The notes under the pieces: generated by a model
Told to the model about the DNA's origin: nothing
What the model saw: only the letters and a program-made list of their open reading frames with translations
Databases searched by the model: none
Shown here: piece by piece, positions 51,320-59,619 of the stretch
How the letters are laid out: each line of letters opens with the position of its first letter
How positions within the stretch are numbered: position 1 is the first letter of the stretch
Made by a program: the position numbers and the translations under genes
Assembly (NCBI RefSeq): GCF_016865585.1
Contig: NZ_JAESND010000005.1
Location: forward strand, 186,001 to 250,000
DNA: 64,000 bases
Direction: 5' to 3'
Source: Jeongeupia naejangsanensis
GTDB lineage: Bacteria > Pseudomonadota > Gammaproteobacteria > Burkholderiales > Chitinibacteraceae

Positions 51320-51841
51320 CTAGGCCAGGCGACCGCGTTTGACCGTCAGTCCCAGCTTCGCCAGTTGCGCTGCCGCGCCGCCGGCGTGCTGCGAGTGCGC
51401 CAATGCCACGGCCAGCGCGTCGGCCGCGTCGGCCTGCGGTACGCCGGAGAGCCGCAACAGCCGCTGCACCATCTGGCCGACCTGATCCTTGCCGGCGTGA
51501 CCGTTGCCGACGACGGCCTGCTTGACCTGCAATGCGGTGTATTCGGCGATCGGCAGCCCGGCATGCACCAGCGCTGCAAGCACCGCGCCGCGCGCTTGGC
51601 CCAGCATCAGCGTCGATGCCGGGTTGACGTTGACGAAGACCTGTTCGACCGCGGCGATTTCGGGGTGGTAGGTCGCGACGACTTCGGCGATGCCGTCGAG
51701 CAGCGCGCGAACGCGCTCGGGCAGGCTGCCGCCGCCGGTCTTGATGCAGCCCGAGGCGACATAGTTGCGGCTCTGGCCGGCAACGTCGATGACGCCGAAC
51801 CCGGTCACGCGCGAGCCCGGGTCGATGCCGAGGATGCGCAT
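51320..51841 (-). CDS. ruvC: Holliday junction resolvase RuvC
   Basis: RuvC is the endonuclease that cuts Holliday junctions. The 173-residue protein starts [18 protein letters not shown] with the first catalytic Asp (D7), [21 protein letters not shown] with the second acidic residue, and ends with [14 protein letters not shown] that carries the third and fourth acidic residues. It follows the TonB-like gene with a one-base overlap of stop and start. The ATG at 51841 is preferred for the conserved N-terminus. Confidence 0.96.
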   Translation of the reverse strand: MRILGIDPGSRVTGFGVIDVAGQSRNYVASGCIKTGGGSLPERVRALLDGIAEVVATYHPEIAAVEQVFVNVNPASTLMLGQARGAVLAALVHAGLPIAEYTALQVKQAVVGNGHAGKDQVGQMVQRLLRLSGVPQADAADALAVALAHSQHAGGAAAQLAKLGLTVKRGRLA

Positions 51842-52719
51842 CAGGGTGCGGCCGTCGAGGCGAGGGTATTGTTGCGGGCGAACGTCCAGGTCCGCACGAT
51901 CACCAGCACGGTCGCCGGCTGGCCGAGATCGTCTCGCAGTCCCTTGGGCAGCGGCGCGAAGGGCGCGGCGCGCTGGAGGATCTTCAGTGCCGCGTTGTCG
52001 AGCTGGCGGTTGCCGGACGAACGCTCGACCTTGCTCGAGCGGATCGAGCCGTCGGTGTTGATTTCCACTGCCAGTTGCAGGCTGCCGTAGAGCTTGTTGC
52101 CGGCGGCGTCGGTCGGATAGGTGCTGGTGCCGATGCGCTCGACCTGCTGGCGCCACTGGTCTTCCCACACCGCGGTCAGCGCTTTGGTCGCCGCAGTATT
52201 CAGGAAGGCCTTGCGGGGTTTTTCCTCGTAGGCGCTGACCTGCTGCTCGATCCGGCCGGCGAGGCCGGACAGCTCGCGCGCCGTTTGCGTTGGCTGCTTG
52301 TCCTGGCCACGGATGGCTTCGGTGTTGTCGTGCTGTTCGCTGGGTTTGGCCGGTGCGGCCAGCAGGCCGCCGGCACGCAGTTTGGCCATCAGGGCCTGTT
52401 GCTGGGCTTCAAGCTGCTGCTGGCGCGACAGCTGCTGCTGCAATTCGACCGAAGCCTGCTGGTTCAGCACCGGCAGCGGGCTGGCGGCATGGAGCTTGGC
52501 GTCGGTATTGCCGCCGCCGTCGACGTTTTCCTGCGCGCGGACCTTGGCCTTGCTCGGCGTGGTTTCGGTGTACTGGTTGACCAGCACGACTTCGAGCGGC
52601 TGTTCGGCGAATTGCCGCCGGATTTCCGGCAGGACGAACTTGATGCCGAAGATCGCCACCGCGTGCACCGAAAACGACAGCAACAGGGCCATCGTCATGA
52701 AGCGTTGCATGCGATCCAT
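51841..52719 (-). CDS. TonB-like C-terminal domain protein
   Basis: A 292-residue protein with one N-terminal membrane helix ([22 protein letters not shown]), a Gln-rich coiled stretch ([21 protein letters not shown]), and a TonB_C-type domain near the end ([42 protein letters not shown]). Such proteins may link inner-membrane energy to outer-membrane receptors, but no exbBD or receptor is near it. I favour ATG 52719 because a putative promoter would put the transcription start just 5' of ATG 52752; the longer start remains possible. Confidence 0.75.
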   Translation of the reverse strand: MDRMQRFMTMALLLSFSVHAVAIFGIKFVLPEIRRQFAEQPLEVVLVNQYTETTPSKAKVRAQENVDGGGNTDAKLHAASPLPVLNQQASVELQQQLSRQQQLEAQQQALMAKLRAGGLLAAPAKPSEQHDNTEAIRGQDKQPTQTARELSGLAGRIEQQVSAYEEKPRKAFLNTAATKALTAVWEDQWRQQVERIGTSTYPTDAAGNKLYGSLQLAVEINTDGSIRSSKVERSSGNRQLDNAALKILQRAAPFAPLPKGLRDDLGQPATVLVIVRTWTFARNNTLASTAAP

Positions 52720-52764
52720 GCGTCTGCCCAAACCCGTTTGAAAGTGTGTCATATGAATCGCGCG

Positions 52765-52791
52765 AGTGTAGCACGGGCCCCCGGTATCCAA
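52765..52791 (-). promoter_or_regulatory. Candidate promoter for the tonB-like/ruvC unit
   Basis: On the minus strand, TTGGAT (52791-52786) and TACACT (52770-52765) stand 15 bases apart, a slightly short spacer. The implied start near 52758 gives a leader of about 39 bases to the ATG at 52719. Confidence 0.35.
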
Positions 52792-52845
52792 GTGTTTGAC
52801 CTATTGCTAATATGCTCCAATAAGACAACCAAGAAAGGTTATGCC

Positions 52846-53160
52846 GTGAAGCTCGTTCGTCTCCTGCCCGCGCTGTTTGCCCTGTCCTGTCTGCCGGCGT
52901 TGGCGGCCGACGATGGCGCCAAGCTGATCGCCAAATACAACTGTCTTGGCTGTCATGCCGTTGATCACAAGATTGTCGGTCCTGCGTACAAAGACGTCGC
53001 GGCGCGCTATCGTGGCCAGAAGGGGGCCGAAGCGATGCTGATGCAGGAAGTGCGCGCCGGAACCAAGGGCAAGTGGGGCGGACCGGTGGCGATGCCCCCG
53101 CAACAGATCAGCGACACCGACCTGAAGGTGATCGTGCAATGGATTTTGGCGCAGAAGTAA
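52846..53160 (+). CDS. Class I cytochrome c (c551/c552-like)
   Basis: A 104-residue exported monoheme cytochrome c. The signal peptide runs to about LPALAAD; the heme-binding CLGCH follows at about residue 33-37, and the axial Met is in PVAMPPQQISD near residue 83. The sequence KLIAKYNCLGCHAVDHKIVGPAYKDVAARY is typical of class I c551. The start is GTG at 52846 with AAAGG seven bases upstream, since the nearby ATG at 52841 would be out of frame. It is divergent from the TonB-like gene. Probably an electron carrier in the periplasm. Confidence 0.9.
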   Translation: MKLVRLLPALFALSCLPALAADDGAKLIAKYNCLGCHAVDHKIVGPAYKDVAARYRGQKGAEAMLMQEVRAGTKGKWGGPVAMPPQQISDTDLKVIVQWILAQK

Positions 53161-53321
53161 GGCGCCGGAAGCTGCAAGGCATTCGCGAGTGTGAACGCCT
53201 TGTGGCTGGTAAATGTCTTATTGCAATGGACACTCGACTTGATTAAGCTGCCTGCCCATTTGGCGCGTCATGTCTTTGTAAGCGGCCGCGCTGCTGGGTT
53301 CTAGAATAAGCGAGTACGACG

Positions 53322-53738
53322 ATGGCCAAACTCACCGAGAAAGACATCCTCAGCTGGAACGGTCCGGAAGAGGACTATATGAACCCGGATCACCTCGAGT
53401 TCTTCCGGGAACTGCTGCTGAAGAACAAGGCGGAGCTGCTGGCCAATGCCAGCCAGACCAGCCAGAACCTGCAGGAGCAGGAAGCGACGCCCGATCCCGC
53501 CGATCGCGCGACGCTCGAGGAAGAGTACGCACTCGAGCTGCGTACCCGCGATCGCGAGCGCAAGCTGTTGATGAAGATCGAGTCGACACTGCGCAAGATC
53601 GATGATGCTTCCTACGGCTATTGCGAAGACACCGGCGAGCCGATCGGACTGGGCCGGCTGTTGGCGCGTCCGACCGCGTCGCTGTCGCTTGAGGCGCAAG
53701 AACGCCGCGAGCGGATGAAAAAGCAGTACGCCGACTAA
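53322..53738 (+). CDS. dksA: RNA polymerase-binding transcription factor DksA, zinc-finger cysteines lost
   Basis: DksA binds the secondary channel of RNA polymerase and works with ppGpp in the stringent response. The 138-residue protein has the long coiled coil with the tip motif D-x-x-D-x-A (DPADRA at about residues 58-63). The globular part has only one cysteine (C101 in GYCEDTGEP) where the canonical DksA has a CxxC...CxxC zinc finger; the other positions are T, S and A. Such C-poor forms occur in other bacteria and work without zinc. A Fur-family regulator follows. Confidence 0.9.
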   Translation: MAKLTEKDILSWNGPEEDYMNPDHLEFFRELLLKNKAELLANASQTSQNLQEQEATPDPADRATLEEEYALELRTRDRERKLLMKIESTLRKIDDASYGYCEDTGEPIGLGRLLARPTASLSLEAQERRERMKKQYAD

Positions 53739-53740
53739 GC

Positions 53741-54187
53741 ATGGGCGTGCGGGCCGCCCCGCCCGCCGCCGGGGTCGATACGCTCGACCCGGCGCGCGAG
53801 CTGATCGCCCGTACCGGTGCGCGTGCCACCGCCGCCCGCCTGCGCGTGCTGGCGGCGTTGATCGCCGCGCAACGGCCGTTGTCGCACCTCGATGTCGTCG
53901 AGGGCCTCGATCCGGCGATCGACCGGGTCACCGTCTACCGCGTGCTCGAATGGCTGACCGACGAAGGCCTGGCGCACAAGCTGGCCGGTGACGATCGGGT
54001 CTGGCGCTTTTCGGTCGCGACGGTGCAACACCGTCACGCCCACTTCCACTGCCGCGTTTGCGGGCGTTTCTACTGCATCGAATCGTTCCGCACCGATTTG
54101 CCGGTTGCGCTGCCGCAAGGCTTTGCCGCCGAGGCGCTCGAGATCACCATCAAGGGCGTCTGCGCCGACTGCCGCGAATCGCGCTGA
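53741..54187 (+). CDS. Fur-family transcriptional regulator (possibly Zur-like)
   Basis: A 148-residue repressor of the Fur superfamily. The N-terminal winged helix has ARATAARLRVLAALIAAQRPLSHLDVV and DRVTVYRVLEWLTDEG (recognition helix). The metal sites are indicated by HRHAHFHCRVCGRFYC and the C-terminal CADC, which is the structural zinc pair. The metal (Fe or Zn) cannot be decided from the sequence; the HxHFHCxxCG motif is shared by Fur and Zur. It starts two bases after dksA, so they form one unit. Confidence 0.85.
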   Translation: MGVRAAPPAAGVDTLDPARELIARTGARATAARLRVLAALIAAQRPLSHLDVVEGLDPAIDRVTVYRVLEWLTDEGLAHKLAGDDRVWRFSVATVQHRHAHFHCRVCGRFYCIESFRTDLPVALPQGFAAEALEITIKGVCADCRESR

Positions 54188-54320
54188 TCGGCGGTGTCCG
54201 GCGTTTCCCTCTTTCGGCTGTAACGCCCTTGTTCGGCCTTGGCGAAGACGCTACCCTAAGCGTTCGATAAAAATACCGCGCTGCACAAGGCCAGCGTGCT
54301 GCCACGCTCAGGGATCCACC

Positions 54321-55391
54321 ATGCATTACCAGACCGACGACGTCCGTATTCGCGAGATCAAAGAACTGCTGCCGCCCGTGGCAGTGCTGGAAAAATATCC
54401 GGTCACCGAGACCGCGTCGGCGGCGGTATTCGAATCGCGCCAGGCGATCCACCGCATTCTCGAAGGCAGCGATGACCGCCTGCTGGTCATCGTCGGGCCG
54501 TGCTCGATCCACGATACCAAGGCCGCGCTCGAGTATGGCCAGCAGCTGCTGAAGCTGCGCGAGCAGTACAAGGGCACGCTCGAGGTGGTGATGCGCGTGT
54601 ACTTCGAAAAGCCGCGGACCACCGTCGGCTGGAAGGGCCTGATCAACGATCCGTACCTGAACGGCAGCTTCAACATCAACGACGGCCTGCGCATCGCCCG
54701 CAAGCTGCTGCTTGAACTGAACGATACCGGTTTGCCGACTGCCGGCGAATTCCTCGACATGATCACGCCGCAGTACATGGCCGATCTGATGAGCTGGGGT
54801 GCGATCGGTGCGCGTACGACCGAATCGCAGGTCCACCGTGAACTGTCGAGCGGCCTGTCTTGCCCGGTCGGCTTCAAGAACGGTACCGACGGCAACATGA
54901 AGATCGCGATCGACGCGATCCGCGCCGCCGGCCAGCCGCACCATTTCCTCTCGGTGACCAAGATGGGCCATTCGGCCATCGTCGCCACCGCCGGCAATCC
55001 GGATTGCCACATCATCCTGCGCGGCGGCAAGGAACCGAACTACGACGCCAACCACGTCCGTGCCGCGATGGCCGATCTGGCTGCCGCCGGTGTGCCGCAG
55101 AAGGTGATGATCGACTTCAGCCATGCCAACAGCCGCAAGGACTACCGCCGGCAGATGGAAGTGTCGAGCGACGTCGCTGCGCAAATCGGCGAGGGCAACG
55201 GCGCGATCTTCGGCGTGATGATCGAGTCGCATCTGGTTGCAGGCCGCCAGGATCCGGTCGAAGGCAAGGAGCTGTGCTACGGCCAGTCGATCACCGACGG
55301 CTGCATCGGCTGGGGCGATACCGAAACCTCGCTGGCCGAGTTGTCGGAAGCCGTGCTGCGCCGTCGCGCACTGGCCAAACTCGGCGCCTGA
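54321..55391 (+). CDS. aroG: 3-deoxy-D-arabino-heptulosonate-7-phosphate synthase, class I
   Basis: DAHP synthase starts the shikimate pathway by joining phosphoenolpyruvate and erythrose-4-phosphate. The 356-residue class I enzyme has VGPCSIHDTKAALEYG, RVYFEKPRTTVGWKGLINDP, GARTTESQVHRELSSG, and FSHANSRKDYRRQ motifs; the Cys in GPCS and later His are metal ligands. The paralogue (Phe-, Tyr- or Trp-sensitive) is not determined, though AroG/F-type fits. AGGGA is upstream of the ATG at 54321. A strong terminator follows. Confidence 0.94.
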   Translation: MHYQTDDVRIREIKELLPPVAVLEKYPVTETASAAVFESRQAIHRILEGSDDRLLVIVGPCSIHDTKAALEYGQQLLKLREQYKGTLEVVMRVYFEKPRTTVGWKGLINDPYLNGSFNINDGLRIARKLLLELNDTGLPTAGEFLDMITPQYMADLMSWGAIGARTTESQVHRELSSGLSCPVGFKNGTDGNMKIAIDAIRAAGQPHHFLSVTKMGHSAIVATAGNPDCHIILRGGKEPNYDANHVRAAMADLAAAGVPQKVMIDFSHANSRKDYRRQMEVSSDVAAQIGEGNGAIFGVMIESHLVAGRQDPVEGKELCYGQSITDGCIGWGDTETSLAELSEAVLRRRALAKLGA

Positions 55392-55420
55392 CCGGCTTCG
55401 ATTCATTCGTTTCGATCCGG

Positions 55421-55457
55421 AATGCAAAACGCCCCGCAATGCGGGGCGTTTTGCATT
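55421..55457. terminator. Strong bidirectional terminator between aroG and the lipoyl-like gene
   Basis: A 17-bp perfect stem, AATGCAAAACGCCCCGC with GCGGGGCGTTTTGCATT and loop AAT, sits between two convergent genes. A/T runs are present on both sides of the GC core, so it can end transcription of both strands. Confidence 0.94.
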
Positions 55458-55468
55458 TGGCCGGGACT

Positions 55469-55933
55469 TCAGCGCGATCGCGCCAGCTTTTCCCGCACGA
55501 AATGCTCGACATCGGCGACGTCGATCCGGCCCGGTACCGACAGTTCGGACAGGTCGACGCCGAGCCGTGCCGCCAGCCGGGCGGCATCGACCGACACCAT
55601 CAGCCAGTCGACCGGATCGGTCGCCTGTTCTGCATCCGCGGTGGCCGGTGTCGCGGCCGGCGGGAACAGCCAGCCGGTCGGCGTTTCCTCGATATCCATC
55701 AGTGCGAGCAACTCGCCGGCGCGTACCGGATCACCGACCGCGACCACGTAGCCGTTCAGGACACCGGCTTCGGGCGCGTGAACGTGCTGGTCGCTGCCGT
55801 TGTCGAACACCAGCGTCAGCAGCCTGGCATCGCCGGCTATCTGTGCACCAACCGGGTATTGCAGGGCGCGCACGGTGGCGACACCGTCGAAGTCCGGTGC
55901 GCATATCAGATGGGTCGTCGTGTCGGCAGCCAT
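55469..55933 (-). CDS. Lipoyl-domain-like plus E3/E1-binding domain protein lacking the lipoyl lysine
   Basis: A 154-residue protein that looks like a small, separate piece of a dihydrolipoamide acyltransferase (E2) chain. Residues 5-83 resemble a biotinyl/lipoyl domain (QYPVGAQIAGDARLLTLVFD, VHAPEAGVLNGYVVAVGDPVRAGELLALM), but the acceptor region is DNGSDQ at 44-49 and has no Lys. Residues 114-152 resemble the peripheral subunit-binding domain (VDAARLAARLGVDLSEL, PGRIDVADVEHFV). No acyltransferase domain is present. The role is unknown; it may be a structural or regulatory remnant. It is divergent from the Pta/Ack genes. Confidence 0.6.
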   Translation of the reverse strand: MAADTTTHLICAPDFDGVATVRALQYPVGAQIAGDARLLTLVFDNGSDQHVHAPEAGVLNGYVVAVGDPVRAGELLALMDIEETPTGWLFPPAATPATADAEQATDPVDWLMVSVDAARLAARLGVDLSELSVPGRIDVADVEHFVREKLARSR

Positions 55934-55970
55934 GGCGGTAAATATCTACGTGGCGGGAACCGTGGAGGGC

Positions 55971-55984
55971 TTGATCTTAACCAA
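55971..55984 (+). promoter_or_regulatory. FNR/ANR-like site upstream of the MaoC-Pta/ackA genes
   Basis: TTGATCTTAACCAA matches the FNR consensus TTGAT-N4-ATCAA at 9 of 10 defined bases. Its centre is near 55977.5. If this is a class II site, +1 falls near 56019, and TAATGT at 56007-56012 sits exactly in -10 position. The site is 118 bases before the ATG at 56103. This suggests oxygen control of acetate metabolism; it is inference. Confidence 0.5.
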
Positions 55985-56102
55985 CAAGAGTCAAGAGGTT
56001 TGTCATTAATGTAGCCGGATCGGCTTTTTAATTGCAGTGCAACAATGGCCTTTCTACGATGTGGGCATATTTCTCGTTTCAGCCCAGTGGAAGAATAGAC
56101 CG

Positions 56103-57446
56103 ATGACCCAGGAAAACATTCTGTTCGACGACATTCAGCCCGGCATGCGCTACACCCGCACGCACGTGGTCAAGCCGGGAGATCTTACCCTGTTTGCGCT
56201 GATCGCCGGTTCGCGCGAGATCGCCGGCAAGCTGCAGGCGCCGGCGATCGGTGCGTTCTCGCTGCTGTCGTCGACGGCAACCAATTTTTTCCCGGGCAAC
56301 GGATCGATCCTGGCGGGGCACTCGATGCAGTCGTTCGGCTGGATCCGCGACGGCGATACCCTGTCGATCGCGCTGACGGTGCAGGAAAAGGATCCGGCCA
56401 GCCGGCAGGTCGTCGTCGACTGCCGTTGCGAAAACCAGGACGGCGAGGTGATCGCATCCGGGCCGATCACGCTGATCCCGCCGACGGTGAAGCGCGAAAA
56501 CCGCTTCGACGAACCACCACAACTTACATTGCGGCAGTACCACGTCTTCAGTAATCTCCGCGCCCGTGCCGCCAAGCTGCCGCCGGTGCCGACCGCCGTG
56601 GCGCATCCGACCGACGAGGCGTCGCTGCGGGGGGCGCTCGAAGCGTACGAAGCGGGTCTGATCACGCCGATTCTGGTGGGGCCGGAAGCGAAAATCCGCG
56701 CCGTGGCCGATCACGAAGGACTGGATCTGGCCGGGCTGCGCATCGTCGATACCGAACACAGTGTCGCATCGGCCGAAGCCGCCGTCGCGCTGTGCCGCAA
56801 CGGCGAGGCGGAGGCCCTGATGAAGGGCAAGCTGCACACCGACGAGCTGATGCGTGCGGTGATGGCCAAGGAAGGCTTGCGTGCGGGCAAGCGTGTATCG
56901 CATGTCTACGTGATGGACGTCCCGGCATACGGCCGGCCGCTGCTGGTCAGCGATGTGGCGATCAATATCGCCCCGGATCTCGGCGCCAAGGTCGACATCA
57001 CCCAGAACGCGATCAATCTGGCGCACGTGCTCGGCATCGAACGCCCGAAGGTGGCGCTGCTGTCGGCGGTCGAAACCGTGTACGACAAGATGCCGTCGAC
57101 GCTGGATGCGGCGCTGCTGTGCAAGATGGCCGATCGCGGCCAGATCACCGGAGGCGTGCTGGATGGCCCGCTGGCGTTCGACAACGCCGTCTCGAAGACG
57201 GCGGCGCAGGCCAAGGGCATCGAGTCGCCGGTGGCCGGCGAGGCCGACGTGCTGATCGTGCCCGATATCGAGGCCGGCAACATGCTGGCCAAGTTGATGA
57301 TTTATTTCGCCGGGGCCGAAGCTGCCGGCATCGTACTGGGTGCGCGCGTTCCCATCGTGCTGACCAGTCGTGCCGACGATGTGAAGTCCCGTCTTGCCTC
57401 CGCCGCCGTCATGGCGCTGGTGGCGCATGCAAAAGGAAGCCATTAA
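56103..57446 (+). CDS. Bifunctional MaoC-like hydratase/phosphate acetyltransferase
   Basis: A 447-residue fusion. Residues 1-140 form a MaoC-like (hotdog) domain (FDDIQPGMRYTRTHVVKPGDLTLFALIAGSREIA), related to enoyl-CoA hydratases. Residues 150-447 are a phosphate acetyltransferase/butyryltransferase domain (VAHPTDEASLRGALEAYEAGLITPILVGPEAKI, KGKLHTDELMRAVM, LVSDVAINIAPDLGAKVDITQNAI, VLGARVPIVLTSRADDV). It likely converts an acyl-CoA and phosphate to an acyl phosphate. The start ATG is preceded by GGAAG. ackA starts at the base after its stop, so the two act in series. Confidence 0.88.
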   Translation: MTQENILFDDIQPGMRYTRTHVVKPGDLTLFALIAGSREIAGKLQAPAIGAFSLLSSTATNFFPGNGSILAGHSMQSFGWIRDGDTLSIALTVQEKDPASRQVVVDCRCENQDGEVIASGPITLIPPTVKRENRFDEPPQLTLRQYHVFSNLRARAAKLPPVPTAVAHPTDEASLRGALEAYEAGLITPILVGPEAKIRAVADHEGLDLAGLRIVDTEHSVASAEAAVALCRNGEAEALMKGKLHTDELMRAVMAKEGLRAGKRVSHVYVMDVPAYGRPLLVSDVAINIAPDLGAKVDITQNAINLAHVLGIERPKVALLSAVETVYDKMPSTLDAALLCKMADRGQITGGVLDGPLAFDNAVSKTAAQAKGIESPVAGEADVLIVPDIEAGNMLAKLMIYFAGAEAAGIVLGARVPIVLTSRADDVKSRLASAAVMALVAHAKGSH

Positions 57447-58640
57447 ATGAACGATCTTCTCCTCGTCATCAATGCAGGTTCGTCGAGCATCAAGTTCTCG
57501 CTGTTCGAGAACACCCCGTCCGACCCGACGCTGCTGTACAAGGGCCAGATGGAAGGCATCTACGTTACGCCGCACTTCACCGCCAAGGATGCGTCCGACA
57601 AGAAGCTCGTCGACGAGGATCTGCCGGCCGAGCTGCCCAAGAGCCATGACACGTCGCTGCGCCACATCCTCAAGTGGCTCGACACCGTCACCGCAGGCCG
57701 CAAGATCGGCGTCATCGGTCACCGCGTCGTCCACGGCGGTACGCGTTTCTCCAAGCCGGAGCTCGTTACACCGGAAGTGATCGTCGAGCTGGAAAAGCTG
57801 ATCCCGCTGGCACCGCTGCACGAACCGCACAACATCACCCCGATCAAGATCATGGGCGAGCTGCTGCCGGGCGTGCCGCAAGTCGTCTGCTTCGATACCG
57901 CCTTCCATTCCGGCCAGCCCGAACTGAACCAGCTGTACGCGCTGCCGTACGAGCTGTCGCTCAAGGAAGGCATCCGCCGCTACGGTTTCCACGGCCTGTC
58001 GTATGAATACATCGCCAGCGTGCTGCCGCAGATCGATACCAAGGCCGCCGAAGGCCGCACCGTTGTTGCCCACCTCGGCAACGGTTCGTCGATGGCGGCA
58101 CTGCTGGCGTGCAAGGGCATCGCGTCGACGATGGGCTTCACCGCGCTTGAAGGCCTGCCGATGGGCACCCGCACCGGTTCGATCGACGCCGGCGTCGTGC
58201 TGCACCTGATCAACCATCTGAAGATGGACGCAAAGCAGATCGAAGACCTGCTGTACAAGCAGTCGGGCCTGCTGGGCCTGTCGGGCATTTCCAGCGACAT
58301 GCGTGATCTGGAAGACAGTGGTACCGTCCGCGCGAAGCTGGCGATCGACTACTTCGTCAGCAAGGTCGTGCGCGAGGCCGCATCGCTGGCCGCCGCGCTC
58401 GAAGGCTTCGACGCGCTGGTGTTTACCGCCGGTATCGGCGAGAACGGTGCCGATGTGCGTCTCGATGTCTGCCGTCAGCTGCGCTGGCTCGGTGTCGAGA
58501 TCGACGAGGCCGCCAACAAGGTCCGCTCGGGCGAGCCGCGCCGCATTTCGCTGCCGGACAGCAAGATCGCCGTGTACGTGATCCCGACCAACGAAGAGCT
58601 GGTGATCGCGCGCGCATCGCGTGCCTGCATCGCAAGCTGA
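57447..58640 (+). CDS. ackA: Acetate kinase
   Basis: AckA makes ATP from acetyl phosphate and ADP (or the reverse). The 397-residue protein starts MNDLLLVINAGSSSIKFSLF (signature 1), has GHRVVHGG and RYGFHGLSYEYI (signature 2), and LGNGSSMAALLACKGIASTMGFTALEGLPMGTRTGSIDAG for nucleotide and metal binding. It begins immediately after the MaoC-Pta stop (TAAATG), implying coupled translation. A strong terminator follows, so both genes form one unit. Confidence 0.96.
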   Translation: MNDLLLVINAGSSSIKFSLFENTPSDPTLLYKGQMEGIYVTPHFTAKDASDKKLVDEDLPAELPKSHDTSLRHILKWLDTVTAGRKIGVIGHRVVHGGTRFSKPELVTPEVIVELEKLIPLAPLHEPHNITPIKIMGELLPGVPQVVCFDTAFHSGQPELNQLYALPYELSLKEGIRRYGFHGLSYEYIASVLPQIDTKAAEGRTVVAHLGNGSSMAALLACKGIASTMGFTALEGLPMGTRTGSIDAGVVLHLINHLKMDAKQIEDLLYKQSGLLGLSGISSDMRDLEDSGTVRAKLAIDYFVSKVVREAASLAAALEGFDALVFTAGIGENGADVRLDVCRQLRWLGVEIDEAANKVRSGEPRRISLPDSKIAVYVIPTNEELVIARASRACIAS

Positions 58641-58659
58641 TCGGCTTGCAGGACCAAAC

Positions 58660-58686
58660 GCCGGCGACGTGTTCGCCGGCTTTTTT
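58660..58686 (+). terminator. Rho-independent terminator after ackA
   Basis: GCCGGCGA and TCGCCGGC form an 8-bp stem with loop CGTGT, followed by six T residues. It lies 19 bases after ackA and closes the pta-ackA operon. Confidence 0.93.
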
Positions 58687-58856
58687 GCGTCCCCGGGTTT
58701 CATCGTGATTACATCATTGCCCGTTACACTGGCCGCAATCCGGTCGCATCCCTGCGGACTGTTGCGGCAACTCCCCTTAAACTGGGAACAAACCCCGGCC
58801 GCACCGGTCTGGTGAAACCCGCATCCGCGGTGCCATAACGACAACAAGGAGAGACC

Positions 58857-59600
58857 ATGGACAACGAAATCGTCATCGACAGCGCCCCGGAAGCGCGCCG
58901 CTTGCCGGCAGGCGACGGCTGGCGCTGGATTGTCGAGGCGGCCCGGTTGTTCCGGGCCAACTGGCTGCAGTGGCTGCTGATCTCGCTTGTTTTCGTCGTC
59001 ATCGTCATGGGCCTGTCCCTGATGCCCTTTATCAACGTGCTCTCGACGGTGGTGACGCCGGTGCTGCTCGGCGGCGTGATGTGGTCCGCGCAGGGCGCGC
59101 GCCAGGGACGCGCACCCGAGATCGGCGATCTGTTCGCCGGCTTTCGCCAGCGCCCGCGTGAACTGCTCCGCGTCGGGCTGTATTACCTGATCGGTGTGCT
59201 GATCGTTGCGTTGCTGCTGGTGGCGCTGATTTATCTGTTCGGTCTGACCGAGACGTTCGAGGCGTGGAGCAAGGCCGAGACGATGGCCGATCGCCCCGAG
59301 ATCGGCAGCAGTGGCCTGCTCGTGGTGGTGCTGGGTCTGGTCGGCATGCTGGTCGTCTACAGCAGCTATTTCTTCGCACCCGCGCTGGTGATGCTGCACG
59401 GCGTATCCGCCAGTGAGGCGATGAGGCTGTCGCTGGTCGGCTTCTGGCGCAACTGGCTGCCGGTGATGCTGGCCTCGGCAATCCTCAGCCTGCTGGCGAT
59501 CATCGCGATGATTCCGATGATGCTCGGCCTGATCCCGCTGATTCCGGTCGTGCTGCTGACCAACTACACCGCCTACGCCGACGTCTTTGAAACGCGCTGA
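58857..59600 (+). CDS. BPSS1780-like multi-pass membrane protein, unknown function
   Basis: A 247-residue membrane protein with five or six helices (for example WLLISLVFVVIVMGLSLMPFINVL, LYYLIGVLIVALLLVALIYLF, LVVVLGLVGMLVVYSSYFFAP and MLASAILSLLAIIAMIPMMLGLIPLIP). Residues 1-30 are soluble (LPAGDGWRWIVEAARLFRANW). It resembles the BPSS1780 family of betaproteobacterial membrane proteins, whose role is unknown. AAGGAG supports the ATG at 58857. dgkA starts 19 bases downstream. Confidence 0.75.
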   Translation: MDNEIVIDSAPEARRLPAGDGWRWIVEAARLFRANWLQWLLISLVFVVIVMGLSLMPFINVLSTVVTPVLLGGVMWSAQGARQGRAPEIGDLFAGFRQRPRELLRVGLYYLIGVLIVALLLVALIYLFGLTETFEAWSKAETMADRPEIGSSGLLVVVLGLVGMLVVYSSYFFAPALVMLHGVSASEAMRLSLVGFWRNWLPVMLASAILSLLAIIAMIPMMLGLIPLIPVVLLTNYTAYADVFETR

Positions 59601-59619
59601 TCGCTTGCTGGAGCAGGGA

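Noticed and set aside
56013-56029. Small terminator-like hairpin AGCCG-GAT-CGGCT followed by T residues
   Set aside because: No plus-strand gene ends there and the likely transcription start lies inside or at it, so a true terminator role is improbable.
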